Shown here: positions 1 through 6,517 of the stretch, one piece after another
Position numbering within the stretch: the stretch's first letter is position 1
Layout of the letters: the number at the start of each line of letters is the position of its first letter
Assembly: GCA_046091365.1 (NCBI GenBank)
Contig: JBJTBM010000068.1
Span: 1-11,883 of the forward strand
Source of the DNA: Casp-actino8 sp046091365
Lineage (GTDB): Bacteria > Actinomycetota > Acidimicrobiia > Acidimicrobiales > Ilumatobacteraceae
Length of the DNA: 11,883 nucleotides
Direction: 5' to 3'
The notes under the pieces: generated by a model
The model's input: only the letters and a program-made list of their open reading frames with translations
What the model was told of the DNA's origin: nothing
Databases searched by the model: none
Made by a program: the position numbers and the translations under genes

Positions 1-180
1 CGGGCCGACAAGGCGTTCAACTTCCTGCGCCGTTTCACCCGTGAGCTGAGGGGTCCGTTGGGTCGCTCCGACTTCGGGCTCGGCGAGTGGAGTCAGGTCA
101 TCACCAACAAGGTGACGGGTCAGGTGCTCGCTCTCGACGGGGCGTTGGTTCACGCCTCGGCGTTCCCGTCGGGTCTCTGA
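1..180 (+). CDS. C-terminal fragment, ARPP-1-like protein (tentative)
   Basis: Frame 1 is open from the window edge to a TGA at 178-180 and gives the last 59 residues of a protein that begins upstream. The visible part has a basic helix-like stretch (KAFNFLRRFTRELRG), then a GLGE turn and a closing strand pair ending LDGALVHASAFPSGL. A terminal (L/V)xxDGxxVHxxxFP pattern preceded by GLGE is how I remember the ARPP-1 family (ARG and Rhodanese-Phosphatase-superfamily-associated proteins) ending. That family is named for gene neighbourhoods with ADP-ribosylglycohydrolases and phosphatases, and an ARG-phosphatase fusion lies about 4.2 kb downstream. The coding reading is secure, because codon use matches the neighbours. 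The family name rests on a short tail recalled from memory and on context, so it is only a suggestion. Confidence 0.6.
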   Translation, partial: RADKAFNFLRRFTRELRGPLGRSDFGLGEWSQVITNKVTGQVLALDGALVHASAFPSGL

Positions 181-240
181 GCAGGGACGACGGCTCGCGC
201 ACCGGTGCGTCGGGAAACCCTGTCACACCCTCGGGGCACC

Positions 241-270
241 GTGTGGCGTCGGCGTCTGCCGACGACACAC
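241..270 (+). promoter_or_regulatory. Strong hairpin in the leader of the sigma-factor gene
   Basis: Arms GTGTGGCGTCGGC (241-253) and GCCGACGACACAC (258-270) pair over 13 positions with one G/A mismatch (246/265) around a GTCT loop. The hairpin ends about 7 bases before the purine-rich ribosome binding region (about 277-286) of the gene starting at 294. It could terminate or attenuate transcription from the upstream gene, although no T-run follows, or affect translation of the sigma factor. A separate perfect 12-bp palindrome, CGCACCGGTGCG, lies at 198-209 in the same 113-base gap. No promoter hexamers stand out. Confidence 0.45.
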
Positions 271-293
271 AACCTCAGAAAGAGAGCAAAGTC

Positions 294-848
294 ATGTCCA
301 ACTACCGCTACAACAACAGCTACAGCAACCGCGAGTACGCCTTCATCGCTGAGGCCCTCGGGCGCGTCAGCCGTCGCTTGAACCGCAGCTCGCTCGACGT
401 GGTCGTGCGCGACGAGGTGGCCAGCGCGTTCGACGAGTACCTGACGAGGAAGGTCAGCGACCTCGTCACGCGTTACCCGTCCGGGGCGGTCTTCGTCGAT
501 GCGGTGTTCACCACCAAGTGCATCGACGCGGTCCGCCACTGGCGGGCGCAGCGCGGCGAGGGGGTGAAGGGTGAGCGCTTGGTCCAGCTGTTCGACGAGG
601 CGTTGGCCGACAGCATGCCGGCTCAACGGGCGCTCGACCCGCTCGACCGTGCGGTGCACCTGCACCAGGCGCTCATCGCGCGCGTCGGCCGGCGCAAGGC
701 CGATCTCGTCGTGCGGGTCACGATGCTCGGCGAGGACACCGCGACGGTGGCCGCCGACTACGGCATCTCGCGCTCGCGCGCGTCCCATCTCATCAACGAG
801 GCCCTCGACGAGTTGCGTCGGGGTGACGATTGGAGGTGGCTCGAGTGA
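294..848 (+). CDS. Small sigma-70-family (ECF-like) RNA polymerase sigma factor
   Basis: The product has 184 residues. Residues about 35-90 are helical and end FTTKCIDAVRHWR, resembling the end of sigma region 2 where ECF factors carry a (I)(A/T)xNxxID(x)(L/R)R-type helix. Residues about 117-175 look like region 4: a helix LDRAVHLHQALIARVGRRKADL, then a helix-turn-helix with TVAADYGISRSRASHLINEA as turn and recognition helix. The length fits ECF sigma factors. The N-terminal 30 residues are Asn/Tyr/Arg-rich and variable. The chosen ATG has a purine-rich Shine-Dalgarno region (AGAAAGAGAG) about 8 bases upstream; an in-frame upstream extension to 87 would overlap the preceding gene and the leader hairpin, so it was refused. 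Its stop overlaps the next start (GTGA), so the two genes are probably translated together. No anti-sigma factor with a membrane segment or zinc motif is adjacent. A non-sigma HTH regulator is the main alternative. Confidence 0.7.
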   Translation: MSNYRYNNSYSNREYAFIAEALGRVSRRLNRSSLDVVVRDEVASAFDEYLTRKVSDLVTRYPSGAVFVDAVFTTKCIDAVRHWRAQRGEGVKGERLVQLFDEALADSMPAQRALDPLDRAVHLHQALIARVGRRKADLVVRVTMLGEDTATVAADYGISRSRASHLINEALDELRRGDDWRWLE

Positions 849-1570
849 GTTCCCACGTGCGGTTCTCGCTCACCTACCGGGCGCTCTCGGACTCGGCCCT
901 CATCTCCTGTCGGGATGAGGTCGTGTCCGAAGCCCTCGGTACGGCTCTCGGCGACATCGAACAGGCGCGCCTCGACCACGACACCACCGTCGAGACCGCC
1001 ACGGTGACGAGCGGCGATGCGTTCCAGAAGATGTTCCTTGCCGCGCAAGTGATCGGGGTCGAGTCGCGCAACCGACTCGGTTTCGTCGACGACGTCCTGC
1101 CACCACGCCTGTATCAGACGCTCCTGGCCCTGGTGCACAACGGCGAGGACGACCTACCGTTCACCCGCCGCGCCGAGACCGAGGTGCCGTTGACCGAGTT
1201 GCTGGCGTTCCGTCCGCGCGAATGTGCCGTCACCCGTCCGATGCACGAGGTGAAGGCGGTCCAGGCCGCCCTCGACGACTTGATCGTGATGGCCGAGCAG
1301 CTTCGGCTGTTACACGTCGACGTGGATGCCGGCGTCGCGGACGCTCTACGGGCGCTGAACGACGAGGTCTCCGACGCCCACGGGTTGGCGGTGCCGCAGG
1401 CGGCCACGCACGCGGCGGCGGCGTTGGCCGCTGCCCCCGCCGAGGTCAAGGACATCGCGAACCCGGTTGCCGAGGCGGTGCTCGATCTGGCGTCCTCGGA
1501 GAGCTGGCAGGATTCGGCCCGCATTTTCCGCGAGACCCGACACGAGATCATCCGTCGGCGCGGTCGCTGA
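845..1570 (+). CDS. Protein of unknown family, paralogue A (sigma-coupled)
   Basis: The product has 241 residues, is probably cytoplasmic, and has no signal peptide or membrane span. I do not recognise the family. The GTG start overlaps the sigma-factor TGA by four bases and has TGGAGG (831-836) 8 bases upstream, which fixes the start and indicates translational coupling. The sequence is mostly helical and becomes Ala-rich from residue 150. It is a diverged paralogue of the protein at 3680-4414. Both start with a strand and Y-R-x-L-S-D (YRALSD here, YRPLSD there), have R-(L/V)-D-x-D-T-T-V-E about 30 residues later, and contain a similar middle helix (MHEVKAVQAALDDLI here). The basic tail (EIIRRRGR) might contact nucleic acid. 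Coupling to a sigma gene makes a sigma partner or modulator possible, but the paralogue without a sigma neighbour argues for some broader shared role. Confidence 0.75.
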   Translation: MSSHVRFSLTYRALSDSALISCRDEVVSEALGTALGDIEQARLDHDTTVETATVTSGDAFQKMFLAAQVIGVESRNRLGFVDDVLPPRLYQTLLALVHNGEDDLPFTRRAETEVPLTELLAFRPRECAVTRPMHEVKAVQAALDDLIVMAEQLRLLHVDVDAGVADALRALNDEVSDAHGLAVPQAATHAAAALAAAPAEVKDIANPVAEAVLDLASSESWQDSARIFRETRHEIIRRRGR

Positions 1571-1579
1571 AAACAGTGT

Positions 1580-1618
1580 GACGCCGACTTATTCGTCGAC
1601 GTCGTGCCACGCCACAAT
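1580..1618 (+). promoter_or_regulatory. Inverted repeat plus -10 element before the WYL gene
   Basis: GACGCCGAC (1580-1588) and GTCGACGTC (1595-1603) form an inverted repeat, 8 of 9 pairs matching, with TTATTC between. A CACAAT hexamer (1613-1618) follows and lies exactly 6 bases before the ATG at 1625, the spacing expected if transcription begins at the start codon. The repeat is then centred near -33, where a regulator would overlap the -35 region. The WYL protein itself is a natural candidate ligand through autoregulation; this is inference. Confidence 0.4.
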
Positions 1619-1624
1619 GCGCCG

Positions 1625-3583
1625 ATGACTTCCCGGGTCTCCTCTCGCCGTGTGAATCCGATCGAGCGGGTGCTCAACCTGCTCACGTTGCTGTCGCGCG
1701 CGACGACACCGATGACCCGCGAACAGATCGTGCGGGCCATGTCACGCGGCGAATCGCCGTATCCCGAGGCCGAAGATCCGCAGCGCCAACTTTTCACGAG
1801 CGACAAGAACGTCATCACCCGCGATCTCGGTATCCCGGTGCGCACACTGGCCGCCACCGGTGACGAAGCCGGGCAGACGCTCTACTACATCCGTGAGGAC
1901 GACATGTGCGTACCGCACCTCGACCTCACCGACGAGGAGCTCTCGATTCTCTCGCTGGCCCTGGAGGCCTTGCACCAGAGCGTGCCCCAGGCCGGCGAGG
2001 CGTTGATGAAGTTCGATGGTCGCCTTGGCTCGTCGTCACTCGCGGTCCACATCGGGATGCCGATCATCGTGGTGCGATTGGCCGAGGCGGTGAAGCGCAA
2101 CGAGGTCGTGCGGGTCGTGTCCGCCGGTCGCAGCGTCGACATCGAACCAACCCGCATGGTCTTCGACAAGGGTACGTGGTACGTCATCGCGCACCACCGC
2201 GACGACAAGAGACTGTGCGCTCTGCGCTGTTCGCAGATCGCCGACGAGGTGGTGGTCCTCGAACTGACCCCCGATCACGTGCGACGGCGCGTTCATGAGC
2301 GCGAGTTGCGTCGACTTCTGCATGCGGCCGAGCAGGACGAGTTCGTCGCCACGGTGCGGGTCGACCGGTTGGGGGCATCGCTGTCGTGGTGGGACCGGCG
2401 GGTGATCGAGACCGAACCCCTGCCCGACGGCGGACTGCGCATCAGCGTGAGCGTCGACGACCGGGCCCGGTTCCGTGGTTGGTTGCTCGGTCTCGGGACT
2501 CACGCCGAGGTGGAGAGTCCGGTCGAGTTGCGCGACCACCTGCGCGAGTGGCTCGACGATGCCGCGCGGCTCCCGAACGTCACGCCGTCGGCCCCCGAAC
2601 GCCCGGCCGCCACGCCAGCGCGGCCCGGGCCGCGCCCCCTCGGCGAACGACTGCAGCGTCTGTTGTCGATTCTGCCGTGGTTGCGCAACACCACCTCGAC
2701 CCCGGTGGCCGAATTGGCCGAGCGACTCGGGGTCAGCGACGAGATGTTGCTCAAGGATCTCGAGGCGGCGTCGATGTGCGGTGTCCCGCCGTACACGAGC
2801 GACGCGTTGTTCGACTTCTGGGTGGAGGGCGACACCGTCCACTTCTGTGGCGACACGTCGTTGTTTCCGCGTTTGCGACGCAGCCGCTCACTCATCACCC
2901 GCAGTGTCCGGCTCACCCCGCGTCAGGCGACGGCGGTGTCGCTCGCTCTGGCGTCGATGGCGGTGGCGCTCGACGACGATCAGCGGACGCACGGTCCGTT
3001 CGCGACGCTCACGCGCAAGGTCGAGGCCGCCCTGGGTGAACTCCCGGTCGAGATCCGGGTGGACGAGGCACCACTGATGGCCGAGATGAACGCCGTCACC
3101 CGGGACCACCGCGAGATCCACGTCACCTACGTGAACGGTGACGACGAGATCAGCGATCGCGTGCTGCATCCGCGGCTGGTGTTCATGGACAAAGGCGAGA
3201 TGTACTTGATGGCCGACGACGTGACGGCGTCGGAGATCGATCGCGTCTTTCGAATCGACCGCATTCTGGACACCGAGGTGACCGGCAACATCTTCGAGCA
3301 TCGCGACGCGCACTGGAAGGGATGGGACTTTCGGGGGCCTGTTACCCAGGCCGTCGTCTACATCGCCCCGGGCAACTCGTGGTTGATCGATCGATTGCCC
3401 ATGCGGGCGAGCGTCGTGAACGACGACGGTTCGATGTTCCTCTGGATCGACGTCGTGACGACGGCGTGGTTGGCGAAGCTCCTCGTTCGGTGCGGTCATC
3501 CGTCGTGCGTGGTGTCACCCCCCGAGTTGCGCGACGCCGCACCACACTGGGCGCGGGCCGTCCTGGCGCGTTACCTCGACTGA
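1625..3583 (+). CDS. Tandem HTH-WYL transcriptional regulator, PafB-PafC fusion type
   Basis: The 652-residue protein repeats the HTH-WYL-WCX plan twice. Half one: winged-helix HTH at about 10-75, including FTSDKNVITRDLGIPVRT as in PafB; WYL about 145-215 with GTWYVIAHHRDDK and a weakened FRxxRI motif (ALRCSQI); WCX about 240-315. A Pro/Ala-rich linker (316-336) follows. Half two: PafC-like HTH from 339 (GERLQRLLSILPWL, then LGVSDEMLLKDLE and CGVPPY); WYL about 485-555 with EMYLMAD and intact VFRIDRI; WCX about 573-652. PafBC is known in actinobacteria as an activator of the LexA-independent DNA-damage response, and fused forms occur naturally. WYL domains sense ligands, in some cases nucleic acids. 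Here it lies between two paralogues of unknown function rather than beside proteasome genes, so it may be a locus-specific relative, and I give no symbol. ATG 1625 was preferred over GTG 1604, which lies beside the inverted repeat. No Shine-Dalgarno is visible, consistent with a leaderless transcript. Confidence 0.88.
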   Translation: MTSRVSSRRVNPIERVLNLLTLLSRATTPMTREQIVRAMSRGESPYPEAEDPQRQLFTSDKNVITRDLGIPVRTLAATGDEAGQTLYYIREDDMCVPHLDLTDEELSILSLALEALHQSVPQAGEALMKFDGRLGSSSLAVHIGMPIIVVRLAEAVKRNEVVRVVSAGRSVDIEPTRMVFDKGTWYVIAHHRDDKRLCALRCSQIADEVVVLELTPDHVRRRVHERELRRLLHAAEQDEFVATVRVDRLGASLSWWDRRVIETEPLPDGGLRISVSVDDRARFRGWLLGLGTHAEVESPVELRDHLREWLDDAARLPNVTPSAPERPAATPARPGPRPLGERLQRLLSILPWLRNTTSTPVAELAERLGVSDEMLLKDLEAASMCGVPPYTSDALFDFWVEGDTVHFCGDTSLFPRLRRSRSLITRSVRLTPRQATAVSLALASMAVALDDDQRTHGPFATLTRKVEAALGELPVEIRVDEAPLMAEMNAVTRDHREIHVTYVNGDDEISDRVLHPRLVFMDKGEMYLMADDVTASEIDRVFRIDRILDTEVTGNIFEHRDAHWKGWDFRGPVTQAVVYIAPGNSWLIDRLPMRASVVNDDGSMFLWIDVVTTAWLAKLLVRCGHPSCVVSPPELRDAAPHWARAVLARYLD

Positions 3584-3631
3584 CGTCGGCACCCGGTCTC
3601 GCATTTCGATGTGACCACGGGCGAGCCATTT

Positions 3632-3673
3632 CGCCACGATTTTCGTGCCATTCACCCGCGAAACTGGCAACAT
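3632..3673 (+). promoter_or_regulatory. Putative promoter/operator of paralogue B
   Basis: The 96-base gap after the WYL gene contains GCCACGA/TCGTGCC (3633-3649, 6 of 7 pairs, TTT spacer), and a CAACAT hexamer (3668-3673) exactly 6 bases before ATG 3680. The upstream element shares CGCC-N4-TNTTCGT with the site before the WYL gene (1582-1596), but lies 5 bases further from the start codon. A weaker 5-bp hairpin, GGCGA/TCGCC (3620-3635), overlaps its left side and could help end transcription of the WYL gene. Confidence 0.35.
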
Positions 3674-3679
3674 GGAGTC

Positions 3680-4414
3680 ATGAAAGCCAACGTGACGCTG
3701 CGCTACCGACCCTTGTCGGACACCGTCATGGGCTTCGTCGACGAACTGGTCGCTGATTCAGGTGAGTCCGCGTCGACGCCCGACATCTCGTCGGTCATCC
3801 GCCGCGAGCGCGTCGACGCCGACACCACGGTCGAGTGGTCACCGTTCGACGGCACCGAAATCGTTGTCGGCTTCCAGCAGTTGCACGCCTCGGTTCGTCC
3901 CCGGGTCGAGGGGCTTCCGGTGGCGATCGGAACGCTGGTCACCGAATTGATCCTCGAAGCACGCGATGCCGAGGCCGATGACACCTCGCTGTTGCGCACG
4001 TTCGAGTCGCGACACCAGTTGTCGGTGAACCATCTCGTGCGTCCGGTGGTCGTCTCCGAGCCGATACGCGCAACCAAAGCCACCACCAAGGCGGTCGAGG
4101 CGGCTTTGCACCACATGATCGAGAACGCCGAGTCCGCCGACGACACCGCGGCCGCGCCGGCACTGGCGGCGTTGCGCGACCTGGCATTGTCGATCGGCGA
4201 CGGTGAGGGACTGTCGAGCGCGCGCAGCGCCGAAGCGACTTTTCAGGCCATCTCGCGATCGGGCATGCGCAGTCGTCGCCAGCAGCAGGCGTGGTTGAAC
4301 GTCGTCAACGACCTACGCGATCAGCGCACCTGGTCGCGGGCGATCGACGGCGCGATGGCGGCGCCGGACTCCGATGCGCTCTCGGAACTCGACGCCGCCA
4401 ACGACGACGACTGA
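3680..4414 (+). CDS. Protein of unknown family, paralogue B
   Basis: The product has 244 residues, no signal peptide or membrane span, and no family that I recognise. It begins MKANVTLRYRPLSD, matching the start of the protein at 845-1570 (YRALSD), and shares R-V-D-x-D-T-T-V-E near residue 50. Around residues 130-170 both have a (T)(R/K)xPxxxxKAxxxAxxxxI-like helix, then an Ala-rich helical region ending at an SxxAxxATFQAI-like helix. The C-terminus is a basic helix (MRSRRQQQAW) followed by an acidic tail (DAANDDD) absent from paralogue A. The ATG was chosen by alignment to paralogue A and by the -10 element 6 bases upstream; GTG 3611 would extend it into non-conserved sequence. It is transcribed with the same polarity as the WYL gene and convergent to the ARG-phosphatase gene. 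The acidic tail opposite a basic tail in its paralogue hints that the two could pair, which is speculation. Confidence 0.75.
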   Translation: MKANVTLRYRPLSDTVMGFVDELVADSGESASTPDISSVIRRERVDADTTVEWSPFDGTEIVVGFQQLHASVRPRVEGLPVAIGTLVTELILEARDAEADDTSLLRTFESRHQLSVNHLVRPVVVSEPIRATKATTKAVEAALHHMIENAESADDTAAAPALAALRDLALSIGDGEGLSSARSAEATFQAISRSGMRSRRQQQAWLNVVNDLRDQRTWSRAIDGAMAAPDSDALSELDAANDDD

Positions 4415-4421
4415 ACCCGGA

Positions 4422-4436
4422 TCGCTCAGCGAGCGA
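4422..4436. terminator. Short hairpin between convergent genes
   Basis: TCGCTC and GAGCGA pair perfectly around an AGC loop and overlap the stop codon of the minus-strand gene. Only 11 bases separate the two stop codons, so a bidirectional terminator would sit here. There is no T-run, and the stem is only 6 bp. Confidence 0.25.
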
Positions 4437-5895
4437 CGCGGAGTTCCCACGTGTCACGCAGGAATTCGGTGAACGTGGTGTTCCACGGCTCGTAGCGGTA
4501 CCAGCGCTTGCGGAGCCACTCGTGGGCCTCGGGCTCGGAGAAGCCATGTCGGCGCATCGCCCACGCTTTCAGAACGAGCCCGGTACGGCTGCGTCCACCG
4601 TGACAATGCACCAACACCCGGTGGCCCTCGGCGAGTAGTGCGTCGATGCTGTCGACGGCATCGACGACCGCCGCCAACAGGTTGGCGTTCTCGTCGGGAC
4701 CCTCCTCGTCGCGCATGTACAACTCGCGTCGCACCGCGTGGTGATCGAGGCGACCGTCGATCAGGCACAACGAGACGGTGGCGAAGTTCCCGTCGCATTC
4801 GATGGCCCCACCGAGATCCGAGGCGAACACCGGTAACTCGTCGTCGACCTGCTCGGGATGAGCCGGCACCTCGAGCCGGGTGCGATTCGCGCGGTCACGA
4901 CCGAGCAACAGTCGCGCCGTGTCGAGCAGGTCGGCGTAACGGTACGTCGACCGCCCCGAGGGCGTGGTGAACGAACCGTTCACCACGGTCATCCAGCGTG
5001 ACGGGATGCCCTGCACTGAGTGCACCGCTCCGGCCAGGGCCCCAGCGACACAGGCGACCGTGTCGGTGTCCCCTCCGAGATCGATGACCGCGCGCATCGC
5101 CGACTCGAAGTCGTGTGACACCCGCAGCGCCCACACCGCCTGGGCGAGGCACACCAGTGCCGACCCGTTGGAGTGGTCGTCGGGCTGGTTGGGGACCCAG
5201 TCGGGGGAGAGCACCTCGACGAACTCGGCCCGACACGCCGGGTCGACGAACGAGAGGACGTCGTCGATCTGGCTGAGTGGATCGGCCCCGAGAATCGCAC
5301 GACGACACAACTCGGTGCCGATGGCCGCGGCCCAGCCAGCCAGGGGGTCAAAGTGCGTGAGACCGGCCTGGGCGCGGGCGGCCGACATGACCTCCTCGGT
5401 GTCGTGGCCGACGAACGCCAGGGCGATGGCCCACGTGCGCATGAGTGCTCCGTTGCTGGCGGTGCGACCCAGTTGACGGTGCGCCTCGGCGGCGGCCCCG
5501 TGACGGGCACCGTGGGCGAGAGCCCCGGCAGTCGTAGAGCCGCAGTCGGTGGCCTGCGACCGCCAGGCGATGAATCGCAACCACACGTCGTCGAGGTCGA
5601 GGCCACCGCGGGCAATCAATGATTCGGCCAAGGCCAACATCATCTGGCTGTCGTCGGTGAACTCACCCGGTGCCCAATCGAACGCGCCGCCACCGATCAT
5701 CTCGGTGCACGTGCCCCGACACGATGTCGCGAAGCGATCGGAGTAGCGGTGGGCGGGTCCGAATTCGAAGGGGGCGCCGAGGGCGTCGCCGACGGTCGCG
5801 CCGAGGAGGGCGCCGATTCCGCGTTGCTGGGCGTCGGCTCCGATGCGGCCGGGGACGAAGGGAATGGTGGTGGAGGTGTGGTGTGTGTCGTTCAT
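4426..5895 (-). CDS. ADP-ribosylglycohydrolase fused to a dual-specificity-type phosphatase
   Basis: The 489-residue protein has two enzymes. Residues about 23-330 are an ADP-ribosylglycohydrolase (DraG/ARH type): RGIGALLGATVGDALGAPFE opens the fold; TDDS (80-83), SNGALMR (147-153) and GGDTDT (274-279) are the conserved loops, including the acidic residues that bind the two Mg2+ or Mn2+ ions and ADP-ribose, so the site looks intact. Residues about 340-489 are a cysteine phosphatase with HCHGGRSRTG (C431, R437), the CX5R phosphate loop, followed by a helix as in dual-specificity phosphatases; the general acid is probably an Asp in 350-400. The family reaction removes ADP-ribose from protein or nucleic acid; the phosphatase substrate is unknown. 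Start ATG 5895 was chosen because the frame upstream crosses a palindrome and AT-rich, promoter-like sequence; ATG 5976 is an alternative adding 27 residues. The pairing suggests sequential hydrolysis of one modified substrate. Confidence 0.9.
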   Translation of the reverse strand: MNDTHHTSTTIPFVPGRIGADAQQRGIGALLGATVGDALGAPFEFGPAHRYSDRFATSCRGTCTEMIGGGAFDWAPGEFTDDSQMMLALAESLIARGGLDLDDVWLRFIAWRSQATDCGSTTAGALAHGARHGAAAEAHRQLGRTASNGALMRTWAIALAFVGHDTEEVMSAARAQAGLTHFDPLAGWAAAIGTELCRRAILGADPLSQIDDVLSFVDPACRAEFVEVLSPDWVPNQPDDHSNGSALVCLAQAVWALRVSHDFESAMRAVIDLGGDTDTVACVAGALAGAVHSVQGIPSRWMTVVNGSFTTPSGRSTYRYADLLDTARLLLGRDRANRTRLEVPAHPEQVDDELPVFASDLGGAIECDGNFATVSLCLIDGRLDHHAVRRELYMRDEEGPDENANLLAAVVDAVDSIDALLAEGHRVLVHCHGGRSRTGLVLKAWAMRRHGFSEPEAHEWLRKRWYRYEPWNTTFTEFLRDTWELRVAR

Positions 5896-6191
5896 GGGTA
5901 TCCAAACGACGGAGTTCACCGATTGTGTGCGCGCCGGTTCTCTACGCCGCATTTCGGCAAATGCCAGCGGTGTCATCCGACCTAAACGGTCTAAGAAAAT
6001 GGTGTGAGCAGGAACTCGGTGATACCACATCTATGCCACACCCCTGAATCACACTTATGGCGCGGCACTTTCCTATGGCAGCGGAGGTGGCGTCGTTCGT
6101 CGAATGAGGGGCGTCAACGGAGGTGCAACGACCTTCGACTTGAGGCAAGTGAGGAAACGGGCCTGCCGCCCGCGACTCAGGCGAGGCAGTC
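5896..6191. promoter_or_regulatory. Divergent intergenic region with a palindrome
   Basis: This 296-base gap separates the ARG-phosphatase gene (leftward) from the small gene at 6192 (rightward). It holds a perfect inverted repeat, GCATTT/AAATGC with a CGGC spacer (5949-5964), about 55 bases from the ARG start. An AT-rich tract at 5985-6060 could hold both promoters, but I cannot fix hexamers with confidence. A small hairpin, CGGGC/GCCCG (6158-6172), lies just before the rightward gene. No coding sequence is convincing; open frames crossing it lack the neighbours' codon bias. Confidence 0.4.
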
Positions 6192-6491
6192 ATGGCAGGC
6201 AAGAACACCACACCAAACGAACCGCCGGAGGAGACTCCGTGGAAGCGTCGTTCCTTCTGGGTCAAGGTGCTGGCCGAGGTTCGTGCCAAGCCCGGGGTAT
6301 GGCATCGCGTCGACCGCTTGTACACCAGGTCGACGGCCACGCAGATCGCGAGCGATCTGCGCTCGTCGCACCGACGCGAGTCCGTGCGGGTACAGGGTGT
6401 TCTGGACGGTGAGCAGTGGGATGCGCGGGCCGAGGCGAGCCCCGAAGGACCGAAAGATCACTTCACCATTTGGGTGAAGTTGATCGAGTAG
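6192..6491 (+). CDS. Small protein of unknown function, convergent pair member 1
   Basis: The product has 99 residues. A polar, Pro/Glu-rich N-terminus (1-17) leads into a basic patch (WKRRSFW) and one compact domain of about 75 residues: SFWVKVLAEVRAKPGVWHRV, LYTRSTATQIASDLR, and a closing strand pair ending FTIWVKLIE. The (G)xWxR(V/I)-x(5-10)-TAxxIASxLR arrangement followed by two strands recurs in short actinobacterial and phage hypothetical proteins I have seen, but I know no function. The gene directly opposite (6501-6857) encodes a clear paralogue. The start has GAGG about 5 bases upstream. The protein is basic overall, so nucleic-acid binding is a possibility without direct evidence. 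Confidence 0.8.
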   Translation: MAGKNTTPNEPPEETPWKRRSFWVKVLAEVRAKPGVWHRVDRLYTRSTATQIASDLRSSHRRESVRVQGVLDGEQWDARAEASPEGPKDHFTIWVKLIE

Positions 6492-6500
6492 TTCCGGTGA

Positions 6501-6517
6501 TCAGCCAGCCAGGCTGA
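6501..6517. terminator. Short hairpin between convergent paralogues
   Basis: TCAGCC and GGCTGA pair perfectly around AGCCA and include the stop codon of the minus-strand gene. Only 9 bases separate the two stop codons, the same arrangement as at 4422-4436. There is no T-run, so termination activity is uncertain. Confidence 0.25.

Noticed and set aside
87..293. In-frame extension of the sigma factor upstream to position 87
   Set aside because: It would overlap the end of the preceding gene and the leader hairpin. The ATG at 294 has a ribosome binding site and gives a normal length for the family.
1625..3583. Calling the tandem WYL gene pafBC
   Set aside because: The architecture matches, but the usual neighbours (pafA, pup, proteasome genes) are absent, and several WYL paralogues per genome are common, so orthology is not established.
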